From contig NW_026251711.1 of the NCBI RefSeq assembly GCF_025024155.1, forward strand, positions 620,001 through 684,000: a stretch of 64,000 nt of DNA, given 5' to 3'. Positions 1 through 14,187 of this stretch are shown piece after piece. The notes beneath the pieces are model-generated. The model was given only the letters and a program-made list of their open reading frames with translations, made no database searches and was not told the DNA's origin. Position numbers and translations under genes: made by a program. How positions within the stretch are numbered: the stretch's first letter is position 1; each line of letters opens with the position of its first letter. The stretch is from Gamsiella multidivaricata. Its lineage: Eukaryota; Mortierellomycota; Mortierellomycetes; Mortierellales; Mortierellaceae.

Positions 1-1961
1 TTTCAGGTCCTGATATCTTCTCGACGGGATGGTAAAACGGCGGAACCCTCCTCCCGTCTTTGAGTGAACCATTTTGGATATGGGCCGCCAGAAACCCCTC
101 TAGTGTCATGCTCCTATGGTCGACCCCAACGCGTTGGCGCGTCCATTCCAACAATCCTGGCTGTTTTCGTGAGAAATTCGTATTTCGAGGGGTCTGGGAT
201 CAGGGCTGTCTTGGACAAGTCCTTGTTGTTGAAAACGTGGACTAGGGTAGGAAGCACTGCCATCTCCCACATATGCCCATGGACGGAAGGGTAAGGTCCA
301 GAATTCAGCAAGTTACAGAGAGCACTGTGGAAGTCCGGATCCGATTTGCGGAAGTAGTTCAAAGCCGCGCGCAGTGCAAACGGCTCATCTAAAATCGTCG
401 TCGTATTTCGTCCAATATTCAGAATTCGCCCGACAGAAGCCTCAACCAGCGGCGCCTCCTTCTCGTTGATATATAATGCACGCCCATGCAAATAGTAATG
501 CAACACGAAGAGCTAGAGGGTAGCTCTTATGCTCTGGTACTTTGTATATCGCGCCGGGAATGAGGCAACTCGAGCGATCATTCGCTCTATGTCGAAGACG
601 ATGTTTTCTTTGCCATAATATGGGGAATCTGTCGATGTCAACGTATCTTCGGTTTCTTTGATCGCCGATTTCCAACTGATTCCGCCGTCGTTAGACCTCA
701 GTATGATCATACGCTCAATGGCAAAGACGATTGGCCGAAACCGTCCGCGAAAGCTGTCAAAGAGCTCTGGCGTTGATGTATCCGGCACACGTGCGTCGAA
801 AATGGTCATGGCTTCCTGATTTGGCAGCGAGCGACGCACAAGGTCGCGATAGTTCCGCACTTGTTCGAGCGATTCCCAACCACCGAAATCGGTAAATGGT
901 CCAAGCAGTTCTGTGCAGCCTTTGGCGACAGGAGCAGAGTCATCTAGCCGCTGTGGATCGAAAATACTGGGATCAGTCCCACAAGATATCACGCAAAATT
1001 CGTTCTCGTCGGCAGCGATCCGGCAAAACCTGTGGGTCAGGTGGGAGAGGACCGGTCGCTTATAGTCGTCGTGCGAGGCAGCAGTGTTTTTTTGATCAGA
1101 TTCTGAGGTCCATTGTTGTGAGAGGAAGGTGCCAAATCCATCCTTGTCAAGATTTTGCGCTTCGTCAACCACAAGAAGGATCTTGTAGTTAAATTTCTGG
1201 AAGGGCGTATTTGAGGGGAGGCTCAGAAGGCGCTGGCGCAGATCGGAGAACCGTCCTGTAACCGTGGTGTTGATGAACTCGATATCGACGAAGTGAAGGT
1301 GGATCACACGTGCAATCGATTTGAATAGATTGGCAAACAGGTCCTTGATACCCATCGTGTGAAAACCGACTTGCAACAGCATCCAGCGCTTGCAAGTAAA
1401 TGTGAGTCCTTCGCGTTTTGCGATGTTGAGACAGTGGTGCAAGATCATGACGCGAGCAAGAATAAGAGCCAGCGCCAAGATGTGTACGTGAGCGTTAGTC
1501 TCCGAGTTACAAGTTTTGTATCCCTCCCTTTCTTTAACCAATGTAAGAAGCAGAAGGAGATCTCTAGAACCCCAGTCCGTGCTGCTTCCGTTGAAATAGA
1601 AGCCCCACTGCTTGCAGAGCATCTCGATAGCCGTCCTCGTTTTTCCACATCCGGAAACACCAAAAAAGGCCATTAAAGGAAAAGATCGTCCATGAATCTT
1701 CTTAAGCGCCTTGTCGGCAGTGCTAGGAGGGTCCTGACTCTCGGACACTTCTGGCAAGTTAAGGAACAACAGACTCGGTCGGCCCTCGGACAAGCCTGAG
1801 CGGGGAATAAAAGAGGGCAGACCCCCAAGTGGTCCTCTGGTTGTTGGAATCACCCGATCGGCTTTCAGATATCGGACGAGGCTCGTGTAATTGACCGGGT
1901 CGGGTGCAAAGAAGTCGTCTTCAGTCTTTGCAACAAGCTCCTCCCATTTTTTGTCTGTTTG
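1..1961 (-). pseudogene. Crinkler-like P-loop ATPase, broken
   Basis: The minus strand encodes a protein resembling the ATPase part of Crinkler (CRN) family proteins. A Walker A motif GVSGCGKT lies at about 1638-1661, and a Walker B-like stretch LLVVDEAQN follows about 155 residues later. The frame is open from about 1961, after a possible splice acceptor (CAAACAG), well above the first ATG-like start, so a header exon is expected upstream but was not found. Two breaks are visible: an in-frame TAG at 513-515, with homologous coding continuing on both sides, and a frame change near 120-135, after which a second frame carries the usual CRN C-terminal region to the window edge. This is probably a dead copy cut off by the window; an assembly error at both sites is the alternative. 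CRN proteins are known as nuclear effectors in oomycetes and are numerous in Mortierella-like fungi. Confidence 0.7.
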
Positions 1962-2494
1962 AATGGCAGCAAAAAAGTAAGCACATTTAGTGTTGTTCTA
2001 CTGCAGTACTTGATAAATGTCGCCAGCTACGACACTTACAAGAAATTGGAGGACCAGGAGGTGAAGCGGCGCGAGCGAGGAATCTTGAGGGATGGGTGGA
2101 AACATGGATTGGAACAGTTAATGTAATAGTGCGGTAGAATGCAAGAAACAATGAAGTCAAATAAGCACAAGAAAAAGAAACAAGCTGTAGGGGACTAATT
2201 CAAGCACTAGCACGAATAGCACAAGTGAATGCTTACCAGACTGGGGATGTTGGACAATAGACAGTTTGCGAAGCTGGTGGATGTAGATGTAGAAGGTCGA
2301 TGTAGAAGAAGATTCACATCTCTACAAACACATCTGACTGGATTTCGTCCTTGTAGAGAGATCCTACATTTATCCCATCAAAATGTAGAATTAGTCATCA
2401 GTGTAGAAATTGGTGGCAAAAGATTCTTTTAAAAGACTGTCATGAAAAGGAACTCGTTATACCTCCAACAATATCCACTATTACCACCGTCATC

Positions 2495-3193
2495 ATGGAT
2501 GCTACTTCTTCGGCTCCTGTCGCTACAAATACTCCCATCGTCAATATCACAGACACTGCCACACCACGGATCGCTCTCCAAAACACGCGAGTTAGGAAAG
2601 TGATGTGTCGTGGTCTTACTCCTAAACACAAAAATATCGAAGCGAACACTCTCACCGTCCTCCAGGCTATGCAGACAAACCCACCATTTTTCCCATATGG
2701 ACAGAAGAGAGCTGCCTGGGAAGCATTCGCAAGCCTGGCTCGATCGAATCCAGACCTACTTCATGTTAATGGCACCCTTTGCGAAGGAAGATACAAGCAA
2801 GTCCGAGACGAGTACAAGGCTGCACAGGCTGCGGCTAGACGAGCTACTGGGACAGCAGAGCCAGCCCCTTCGGAGCAAGACATGATTCTGGAAAATCTCA
2901 TCAGACTTGAAGAGGACGTTGAGAAGAGAGAGGAGGAGGAGAAACAACGACAGGCTGCTCAGACAGCGGATGAAAACCAGCTACAAGCAACTGCTCTGGA
3001 CATACGAGATGCAGCAGTGCGTTTTGTTGCGCAAGATACAGACCCTGCTACAGAGAGTGTCCACACCAAGAACGTTATCGATGAACTGCCCACCCCCAAG
3101 CGTAGAAAAAGGAGATTTGATGGCGACAAAGCAGAGTTCGACAAAACTAATCAGCTTCTTCAGCAGGCCCTCTTGAAGTATCTAAACAAATGA
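2495..3193 (+). CDS. Myb/SANT-like DNA-binding protein of Harbinger element
   Basis: A 232-residue protein. Residues about 60-120 hold a trihelix/Myb-SANT-like pattern with conserved tryptophan and aromatic positions (PYGQKRAAWEAFA, then CEGRYKQVRDEY). A Glu/Arg-rich coiled coil (EEDVEKREEEEKQ) and a basic patch (PKRRKRRF) near the C-terminus follow, the latter a plausible nuclear signal. In PIF/Harbinger elements the second ORF encodes such a protein, which binds the element ends and helps bring the transposase to the nucleus. It converges on the transposase ORF with only 22 bp between the two stop codons. The frame is intact. Confidence 0.65.
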   Translation: MDATSSAPVATNTPIVNITDTATPRIALQNTRVRKVMCRGLTPKHKNIEANTLTVLQAMQTNPPFFPYGQKRAAWEAFASLARSNPDLLHVNGTLCEGRYKQVRDEYKAAQAAARRATGTAEPAPSEQDMILENLIRLEEDVEKREEEEKQRQAAQTADENQLQATALDIRDAAVRFVAQDTDPATESVHTKNVIDELPTPKRRKRRFDGDKAEFDKTNQLLQQALLKYLNK

Positions 3194-3215
3194 AAGCATC
3201 GAATAGTTTATTGTT

Positions 3216-4471
3216 TTAAGCATGAAGGTACTCCTCGAGCGTTGGAGGCGTGACTCCAAATCGGCCAACTGATGAATTGATCTCTGTAATGCAAGAGTGG
3301 ATGTTTGAAAAAAGAACGGAGGCTATATAGTGCAGGTGAACTTGGGATAAAAGAGAGCGCTGGGACTTTTTGTAATCTGAAAATGCAAAATACTGCAAGA
3401 CATGGCCAAAGGTCCACTCAACTGAAACTCTGACCGCAGACATGCATTCATTGAATCGCTGTTGCTGTTGAGTGATGCCGAGGGTTGGATAAGGAACTTG
3501 CAAAACAGGGGAAATAGGATATCCAGGGTCACCATATAGGTACAACTGATTCCCGTTAGTGTCCTTGGCCCAACGATAAAGAGTTTGCTGCAATCCTGAT
3601 GTTCTGTATATGGCTGTATCGTGATGTCGTCCCTGATATGGTCCTGAAAGATGAATGACAATACCATCCGGAGATGTGACCGCCTGGTATTTCATTGCAT
3701 GCACACGGTGATGGCCGTTGTAATCTAATTCTTGTCCTTCAACCGGCCGCGCGATTGGTCTTACAGTCCCATCAATAAAACCCACAACACCAGGTAAAGG
3801 AGATCCTGCAGCATGAATCGCAGCTGAGAATTCTTCCAGCTTGGCAGGCGACAGTCTTACCTGGTCCCAGTGGAAAAGAACTCCAGCCCATCGATTGTAG
3901 ATCCACCTAAGCACAGTGGTCGTGATCCGACTAAGCATGCCCACTGATCGTCCAAACAATTGTATCAGCTCGATAAAGCGACACGGGTAGGCAAGGCGAC
4001 GAAGAACGAGACAGAGACCCTCAAGGGAAAGAATCCTGGATCCATTATCAAGAACAAGAACATCTGGCATCCGCAATGCAACTGCAATATCTCGAATCTC
4101 GTCAGCCCGGAAGCGAAATAATCCTCCGCACGTCGCGTCATCGTAGGCGTCGATGTTGAGCCTGGTAAAGGGTATATGAGGTTTCTCCTTGGCCTGTTTT
4201 CGAAGTATTCATACGCCATTCGTAGGAATTGATATCCTGCTAATATAATTGGAAAAATCGCATCTTCATCTTCATCTTCGTCGTTGATGTTATTGCGTGG
4301 ATTGACTACTTCCGCGTCCTCCACCTCAAGGCCCTCCTCTTCAGTATCACTGTCGATATCCTCGTTTGTATCGTAGATAGTGTCGTCCTGGATATCGTTG
4401 TCGATACTATCGTCATCTCCCGAAGGTAGATTCTCTTCTTGGAGAAAGATGTCAAAGAGATTGTTGTCCAT
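3216..4471 (-). pseudogene. Harbinger-type DDE transposase, frameshifted
   Basis: The C-terminal 286 residues (3216-4076) are a DDE_Tnp_4-type transposase. Candidate catalytic residues are D102 in GFIDGT, D183 in GDPGYP and E220 in VSVEWTFG, with an HHD at 151-153 between them. The same frame stays open upstream of the first Met with typical family sequence (an FRFRADEIRDIA stretch). The N-terminal acidic part (start 4471) lies in a frame offset by one base, and the change falls near 4165-4185. No GT-AG intron of usable size fits there, so a one-base indel is likely. The downstream frame is otherwise intact, suggesting recent inactivation or a sequencing error. Confidence 0.75.
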
Positions 4472-4646
4472 GGTTGAAGATGCAAATGGAATCTGGAAGC
4501 AAGAAAAAAGCCGTCATTTTCATATTCACGTCCAAAATCTCCTCGTACGTGGATCTTTCTACATTTTGTTCTTGTAAAAACCAAATAAGCGCTACAATCC
4601 ACGAACCCTATTTCTATATTGAAATGTTCTTCGCAAACTGTCTATT

Positions 4647-5140
4647 CTACATTTGTGGCCGACCAGGAGGACCCGATCACATGAATAAGGTTCAGGAGTA
4701 CCCAGGAACCAGACACATATCCTATGAGGAGATCAAGTCCAAGTTCTTTGGTGTTCCCCTATTGTGATTTTCCTCATACAAATTTTTGTTTTGTTTAGTG
4801 TCTGCCGGAGTAATAGTTGTGTGTAGCATCGAACAAAGCTGCATAAGAATAGTCTATCTCATCAGGGCCGCGCAAAGAAGCATTGGGTTTAATCGAAGCG
4901 CCTATCAGTCATCGAAAAGGACGGAAGGCACGGTTTGGCATGCTTATTAAAAGTGACACTTATTGTGCCTTTCAAATAAAATTGTCGAGATACAAGATTT
5001 GATTTCACGCTATTCGAGTTCTCAGCTCCTTTTTTTCTGCTGGGCATGGTCCTGGGGCTGGCGTATCAAGATACTAAACGGGGAGATGCTCAAGAGAGTT
5101 GATACATCTTTGATATCCATGCCCATGATGCAGAAGAGGA
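4647..5140. other. Intergenic, nothing recognised
   Basis: Only short ORFs without family resemblance are seen between the Harbinger element and the Mutator-like fragment. Confidence 0.5.
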
Positions 5141-5757
5141 CTATGGCACGCCATCGAATATCTTCAGAATATAGCCTGAGCATCTGCAGTTGTTAAGCCA
5201 TACGTTGGCATTGTTGTTCACGGCATACGGTTCTACATTTGGACGGTTCTCGAAGGACTCAATTAAGGTCGTGCTATCAGCAGCCTCCGTTGTGTCGATC
5301 AATGTCTTTGCGAGCTCGGGGCCAATATCATCAGCCTTGGCTTTTCGGCGTCTTTCGTAGTCTGACAGGCGATGAGCGCCGAGACAGTTCGTAGCCTTAT
5401 AATGCTTTGCACGGAACTGGACGTCGACCATGCCCTGCAGGATATATATTAGGTCGTCAGCACATAAGTTGCGCTTTCCTTCCATGTAGTTGTGCTTGAG
5501 AGTGCGGTGCCATCCTTCAACCAAGTTACTGGTATCGACAATTCTGAAGTACTTGCATCTTGGTATACAGGAGTGTCCACCTCGGCAACTTTTGACCGTC
5601 GATCCATTGCTTCTCCATATATTTGATAAAGGCTTGGGAAGTTAGAATACGTTCTTTAACCGCACCCCACAACCCCCGGATCTCATCTTCAGTTTCCGCA
5701 TGATAGATTTGATGCAGCGATGGGCGCGCCTCATTTGCCGCTGCCATCTAACAAAGG
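5141..5757 (-). pseudogene. Mutator-like (MULE) transposase fragment
   Basis: Two adjoining minus-strand ORFs (5526-5747 and 5141-5524) look like the C-terminal half of a MULE/FAR1-type transposase. The second contains NLVEGWHRTLK, the motif seen just before the SWIM zinc finger in this family. The remains of a SWIM-like finger (LNNCRCSGYILK) follow before an early stop. The two ORFs are offset by one base near 5545-5560, where frame-shifted sequence continues the motif. No DDE catalytic core is seen upstream; a splice acceptor-like TTTGTTAG sits just before 5748. This is a degraded fragment. Its family is of interest because a foldback element with a Mutator-sized target duplication lies at 48.1 kb. 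Confidence 0.55.
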
Positions 5758-6854
5758 ATCGAAAGACCACGTATAAATAGTTAAGGAGGTTAATGAAGGA
5801 ACAAAGATGTAGTTGAAATATGGTCAACCAATCAGCTCGAGGGAACTTTCGCACGAAAAAAGGAGTACATTCCTTCCTTACTTGTTTTGCTCACCTGCTT
5901 GTGAGACGAAGGTCACACGCATCATTCCGCTTGACAATGACAACATCCATGGCATGTCCACTGTAGTTTAATCTAGTTTACTCTATCCTGCCTGCAACCA
6001 TTCCTCGTCTGCGCTACATAGACTATCGCCCCCTCCCTCTCTCTCTCCCGGTGTTGCTTTCTGACATGGAGACATGCCAGCTATCTTTGTTTACGCCCAC
6101 TTTCTGGACTTGCCCTTGTACAATGCATAACTCCATTCCAACTGAACAGATGTCTTTTTCATATTGCATTCCACTACTACAGTACAGATATGTTTTTTCT
6201 TCTTCTTATCCTTCTTCTTCTTCTTGAAAAAAATAAGAACAGATAGTTGCTATAGTTTTCGCATGGTGAAAGTGAGTTTTCTGAGAGAGAGGAATGTGGA
6301 CGCCCATCGCGTGAAAGCGCGATCAACCAATAGCTATGGAGGACACTTTGATAGTCTGGCATCTGTCGTCCCTTGCATCAGTTAAAATGCTATCATTTTT
6401 TTTTAACTGTATGCAATTGAAAAGAATATACCATTTAACATATGTGCACGCTAGTTTAGTGCGTGCGTTTATGTTGTGCAACGTTTCTGCATCCTGGGTA
6501 ATGCATTCTGGAGGCAACCAGGAGAGAGCAAAAAAGAGCAAGAGGAAGCAAGAGAGAGAGAGAGAGAGAGAAAGAGGTGTGTGCCGAGAGGGGGCGGCGG
6601 CCGAGGAACGCGTCAGCCTATCGTCTGCGTGCGAGACTGAAGGAGGATGACAGAGGAACTATTAAAAAAAAAAAAAAAAAAAAATGAAATCTGCTCTGGA
6701 CGCACACATCCGGGCGGTCGACATTGGAGGGCGGAGTTGAATCCCTTGCATAGCGCACGCAATCGAAACGGCGTCCAAGGGAGGCGAATCAAACGACCTG
6801 GTGAGCAAAACATACAGCAACACAAACTAAAACTGCTGCACAAAGGGCGCCAAA

Positions 6855-6888
<34 letters not shown>

Positions 6889-8701
6889 ATGCGGGCACAA
6901 GCCAAGAACAGGAACAGCGCAAGGGTCAATCAAAGTCTACCTGCAGGTGCCGGAGATAGGAGATGTTGGCTCCAACCAATGGGGTTCTGTCCGTTCGCTA
7001 TGTGCATGCAGCCCCTACTCCGATATGCATCTCATCACGCGCCTTGGCGCCCCCTTCTCTCTTTCCTTTCATCCAGTCATTGGGGGGCGGGGGGGAGATA
7101 CCTTCTTTTGGGTACCATTTCTCGCGCGTGTGTGAGGGGTGTGGGTCGTGCTGCTCGTGGGTCTGCACTCGTAGTATCAAAGAATTGATGTACCTTTCCA
7201 TGGATACTAGAGTTAAAAACCGTGGCCATAAAGGCGCATTATGCTTGAATCCGTTATCTTGCTTTTGCGTGACAACTCAACAATGCCAGTTTTCTCTCCA
7301 AGGATCTATGCATGTATGCTTGTGATGGTACCTGGCCAGAGTAGTAAGGGTCACGAAAGCTAGAAAGGCACCAAATGGTGCGCTCGTCTAATGCAGGTAC
7401 TAGCGCGTGTTTGCTCGTAGGTGATTTTGGCATGTAGACTAATTCTTACAAGGTCCTCATTCCTAAGGAGAGCAGTCTCTTTGATGAGGCGAAGGCGCAG
7501 GCCAAATATATCGGAATTAAGATCTGTAGACTGGTCGTTGTTCGCAAACCCTCGCTCTCGATGCATAGTCGTCGTCGTCGCGTTGCGTACGGATTGTTTT
7601 TTTGTTGGTCCATGGCACATGCAAGCTATGCGTGCGGCATGGTATACAGTACTCCTCTTTTGTACTTGTTCTCACGATGCCTAAAGGGAAAAGAGGCAAG
7701 TTCCAGCAAACAAAACAAAGAGGGGAGGGCGCAGAAGTGTAAACAGAGCATCTGCACATCCGTATTTGTCGAGGACAGAGACATGCGCCATCCCTCCTCT
7801 GGTCTCGGGTTGGGGTGAGATGAGGTGTTTGTTTTTCTTGTAGATGTAGGCTCGTCAGCCTGGAGCTGTCGACTTGGAAAAGTTGTTTCCGTTTGTTTTT
7901 GTTATCAATGGTGTCAACAAAGACATAAATTGTTATTCGCATGCGGGCTCATGCAAGGGTCAACTTGATCTAATACAGGGCATACGTCCTAGGCCGCGTT
8001 GAGAATCGACGCGCGCCTGGGATTGGCTGGGCCCTAATTGCACTAGCACACGCAGCGTAACCAGGAAGGGGGGACTTTTTTTGCTTGCTGACAGCCAGGG
8101 TTGCAGGAGAGAGCCAGGGATTGGCAATAGGTCTTTTTCTCTGTTTGATATACATTTGCTTATTTGCATGAGTATGTAATTTATTTCAGTAGTGCTATCC
8201 CTGGTAACAACACAGGTGCGTAGAATTATATACCCGGTTCTAACAATTGTGAGCAATTTTTCTATTATTTCAACGAATGCTAAGCAGAAAATAAAAGAAA
8301 TCTCATGCATAATTACCACTTTCCCCTTGCGACTCGCTCTATTTTATTTACACTTAATATGTATGAGACTCGGACTATGACAGGGTTCGGTGTGCAGCCA
8401 CCTCTCTGGTTCTCAGGGCAAATACCCTTCATACCCCTGATTAGACAATGCAATACAATCCTGTTGCTTGCATAACTGCACCCGCTGTGGCACCACCGCA
8501 CCCGCAGGCCGCATGCGCCCGCCGCCATATTTGCCTAACCCTTTATTGGTCGTGCTTATGATATTGCTCATCACGGTCGATTGTCCATCCCCTTACCTCC
8601 CCTACTCTTACTGCTGTAGTCTACTGATCTACAGCCTGTATGGCTGCTTGGCCAAGCAGAACAGGGACCCTGAACCTGAAAAACACGATGAAATGGACAG
8701 G
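5758..8701. other. Long intergenic region, no gene seen
   Basis: About 2.9 kb with no ORF that looks coding. It holds a GA microsatellite near 6549-6580, an A-run near 6664-6683, a T-run near 6859-6886 and AT-rich patches near 8150-8350. Its right end is presumably the promoter of the subtilase gene. Confidence 0.5.
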
Positions 8702-8709
8702 TATAAATA
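8702..8709 (+). promoter_or_regulatory. TATA box of subtilase gene
   Basis: TATAAATA lies 141 bp upstream of the chosen subtilase start (8850). A CT-rich and CAACCAACCAACC leader follows, typical of highly expressed fungal secreted-enzyme genes. Confidence 0.6.
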
Positions 8710-8849
8710 CCATGCTGCCATCCCCGGTTTTTTTTTCTCTTTCCTCATTCCACATCAAGCTCTTCTCTTCTACTCTCTACTCTCCTACAACCAACCAACC
8801 AACAAGCTCCAACCGGCTCTTACCTGCTCAAACTCACACACATTCCACA

Positions 8850-10013
8850 ATGAAGTACACCATCATCATCGCCGCGGTCATGGCCCTGGTCCAGGCTGCT
8901 CCTCTGCTCAACAACGGCGGCAAGGCCATCCCAGATTCCTACATCGTTGTCCTCAAGGACGGTAACACCGTCGACTCCTTCCAGCCCAAGTTCGATGATA
9001 TTGCCAAGCGCCAGAATGGCCGTGGTCGCAAGCCCTCGATCCACCGCAAGTATAACAAGATCTCTGGTTTTGCCGCCACCGTCAACCAGGCCGCCTTGAA
9101 GGAGCTGCTCGCTGCTCCCGAGGTCGCCTACGTCGAGCAAGATCAGATCTTCACCATCCAGGACTCTCAGACCTCCCCTCCATCCTGGGGTCTGACCCGT
9201 GTCTCCCAGACCGACTTGGATCTCACTCAGCCCTACCTCTACAACGAGGCCGCTGGTGAGGGTATTACTGCCTACGTCGTCGACACCGGTGTCTATGCCG
9301 AGCACGAGGAGTTCGAGGGCCGTGCCACTCTCGGCGCCAACTTCATCGACGGATCAGAGGACACTGACGAGAACGGCCACGGCACCCACGTCTCCGGAAC
9401 TATCGGTGGCGCCAGCTATGGTATTGCCAAGAAGGTCAACATTGTTGGTGTCAAGGTTCTGGATGCCTCCGGTTCAGGATCGACCTCAGGCGTCGTTGCC
9501 GGCATGGACTGGGTTGCCTCTCAGGCCACTCCCGGAAAGTCTGTTGTGAACATGTCTCTCGGTGGCGGAAAGTCCAAGGCCATCGATGATGCTGCTGCCC
9601 GTCTCTTCAAGGCCAACATTCCTTTGATTGTCGCCGCCGGAAACAGTGCCACGACCGATGCCTGCAACGGTTCGCCCTCCGGTGCCGCCAACGCCCTCAC
9701 TGTCGCTGCCTCGGACAAGAACGACAAGGTCGCATCCTTCACTTCGTACGGCAAGTGCGTTGAGATCTTTGGACCCGGTGTTGGTATTACCTCTTCCTGG
9801 ATCGGATCGTCTGATGCCAAGAACACCATCTCCGGTACCTCGATGGCCACCCCCCACGTTGTCGGTGTTGCTGCTCTCTACTTGTCGTTCAACAGCTTGC
9901 CCACTGCCCAGTCTGTCTTTGACAAGTTGGTTGCCACTGCCACTCCTAACAAGATCACCGGCAACTTGAAGGGCTCGCCCAACAAGTTGGTCTTCAATGG
10001 CGCTGCTGCTTAA
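8850..10013 (+). CDS. Secreted subtilisin-like serine protease (S8, proteinase K type)
   Basis: A single-exon gene of 387 residues. The start at 8850 is chosen because it opens with a signal peptide (residues 1-16, ending VQAAP); the longer in-frame ORF from 8640 runs across the TATA box and leader. Residues about 30-102 match an I9 inhibitor propeptide (SYIVVLKDG to VAYVEQDQ). The S8 catalytic triad is D145 (VVDTGV), H177 (NGHGTH) and S331 (SGTSMATPH), with the oxyanion-hole N265 (AAGNS). This is the expected length and order for fungal proteinase K/cerevisin-type endopeptidases, which are secreted as zymogens and cut their own propeptide. Codon use is strongly biased to C/G third positions, suggesting high expression. 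All key residues are intact. Confidence 0.95.
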   Translation: MKYTIIIAAVMALVQAAPLLNNGGKAIPDSYIVVLKDGNTVDSFQPKFDDIAKRQNGRGRKPSIHRKYNKISGFAATVNQAALKELLAAPEVAYVEQDQIFTIQDSQTSPPSWGLTRVSQTDLDLTQPYLYNEAAGEGITAYVVDTGVYAEHEEFEGRATLGANFIDGSEDTDENGHGTHVSGTIGGASYGIAKKVNIVGVKVLDASGSGSTSGVVAGMDWVASQATPGKSVVNMSLGGGKSKAIDDAAARLFKANIPLIVAAGNSATTDACNGSPSGAANALTVAASDKNDKVASFTSYGKCVEIFGPGVGITSSWIGSSDAKNTISGTSMATPHVVGVAALYLSFNSLPTAQSVFDKLVATATPNKITGNLKGSPNKLVFNGAAA

Positions 10014-12383
<2,370 letters not shown>

Positions 12384-12731
12384 ATGGATTGGTCGCCTTC
12401 CTTGTCGGTAGACGACAACGAAGCATTTGCCTCAGCACCATCATCCTCAGACCCTACCGTGAGCATTGCGAGCAACAGTAGTCTCATGGATATCTACTAT
12501 TCACAGCAGCGTCGGGAATATGTGGACCCACACCTGACAGAGCACCTCGCGGACCTTTGCATCCTTAAGCTGCAGCAGGCCTCGTCTGGTCGCCACCAGT
12601 CATTGCTGCGTCAAGTGCAGCTCTCCTGGTAAGCGATTTGCGCCTTTGATTTCTGTCCTTGTTGTTTTTTCCCCCTGTTTTCTGTGCTGTGTTGCTATCG
12701 GCCGTTTTGTTGTATGGGATGGCTGTGTGTG

Positions 12732-12769
<38 letters not shown>

Positions 12770-13367
12770 GTGTTCCTGTGTGTGGCTATAAATGCCGGCT
12801 TTAAAGTGCTGTGTATGACAAAGCTGTGTGTCCCCTTTCGTGTGAATATATAATAAAGTATCGCAACGTTGTTGCCCTGTTGGTTGTTTGTTGATGTTGT
12901 TGTTGTTCTCTGCATGGTTCCTATACTGCAGTTGATATCTCACCATCATCATCATCATCATCATCATATATTTGATACATGTCTATATATTAATATACAT
13001 GTATATTGTAAAAAGACATTCCCCGTGGCATGTTCTCGTTCCTGTGCTTTTGCTTTTTACTAATTGCTGTGCATTGACCGCCCTCAATCAATTATTGGCT
13101 GCGTCTCGTATTAATTGATGGAATAATCGATGGACTCTAACCGTTTCACATTCTTTCTGCCACCCCCTCCCTCCCCCACACACATATTCTTTTATTTTTG
13201 TATGGTGCCCAACAGCATGTTGCATCAAATCAGAATGCAGGTCTTCATGCGACCTATCATGGCCGGATACATGCATCACCATCACCAATACCAACTCCAG
13301 CAACAGCACCAACAGCGCCTTCAGCAACAGCAACAGCAGCAGCAACAGCAGCAACAACAGCAGGAGC

Positions 13368-13407
<40 letters not shown>

Positions 13408-14156
13408 GCAGCAGCAGCAGCAACAATTACTCGCGCAGGACATGTCTTCATCACCATCTGTAGGATATGAATGGGAGCAGGAACCATCATTGGGCCCCAG
13501 CCAGATGGCCTCTGCACTATCGCTTGACATCCTGCTCTGCAGCATGGGTCCCTCCCCCTCGTCAGTACCTACCGCCGCCTCGGGTTCAAGTTCAGCCTCA
13601 CCAGAGACAGACCAGGGCATGTTTGGCCTTGGACATCCTCAGCAACATCAACATCAACATCAGCCAATATCGTCAATTCCCCTAGTATCTTATGGAAACG
13701 AATTCGATTCCCAGGATCTCTCGCTCTCATCCATACCATCCTCACCATCTGCATCTCCGATGTCTCCTCAGCAGTCACTGGCAACAGTTTCCGCGCTTCC
13801 TCAACCGACGTACTATGAGTTGCTGATGGCAGCCAACCCGAACGAGCCACTCTCACAGCTGTTGTCGACGAGTGCAACGACTATGGCCTCTTCATCTTTT
13901 ACGGTCACCTCACCATCGCCAAGCGTTCTTCCGTCCCAGGATCCCGCATCGGCGTACTCTGTTATTGACGCGACCATGCCCTCTTCGATCACGATCACCT
14001 CGTCCTCGGCAGGTGAAGGAACGCCGGCAGGGATTCCCCACCCGGAGGAGATGCTGACGGCTGTAGCATCTTCATTCACAATGGGTGTGGGCGCGTATCC
14101 AGTTGGAGTTGGAGCTGGAGTTGAAGCTGGATCCCTGGCGCATGGTGAGCAACCTC

Positions 14157-14187
<31 letters not shown>

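Larger units (their letters stand above)
2256..4646. mobile_element. PIF/Harbinger-type DNA transposon
   Basis: A perfect 18-bp inverted repeat (AATAGACAGTTTGCGAAG at 2256-2273, complement at 4629-4646) encloses two convergent ORFs: a Myb/SANT-like protein on plus and a DDE transposase on minus. That pairing is the hallmark of PIF/Harbinger elements. A second, subterminal 10-bp inverted repeat (AAAATGTAGA near 2379-2388, complement near 4558-4567) and several TGTAGA motifs lie inside each end. The expected 3-bp TWA target duplication was not found next to the 18-bp repeats, so the true ends may lie slightly further out. Confidence 0.75.

Noticed and set aside
8820..9857. Several antisense ORFs opposite the subtilase
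   Set aside because: Shadow frames caused by strong third-position bias; no domain is seen.
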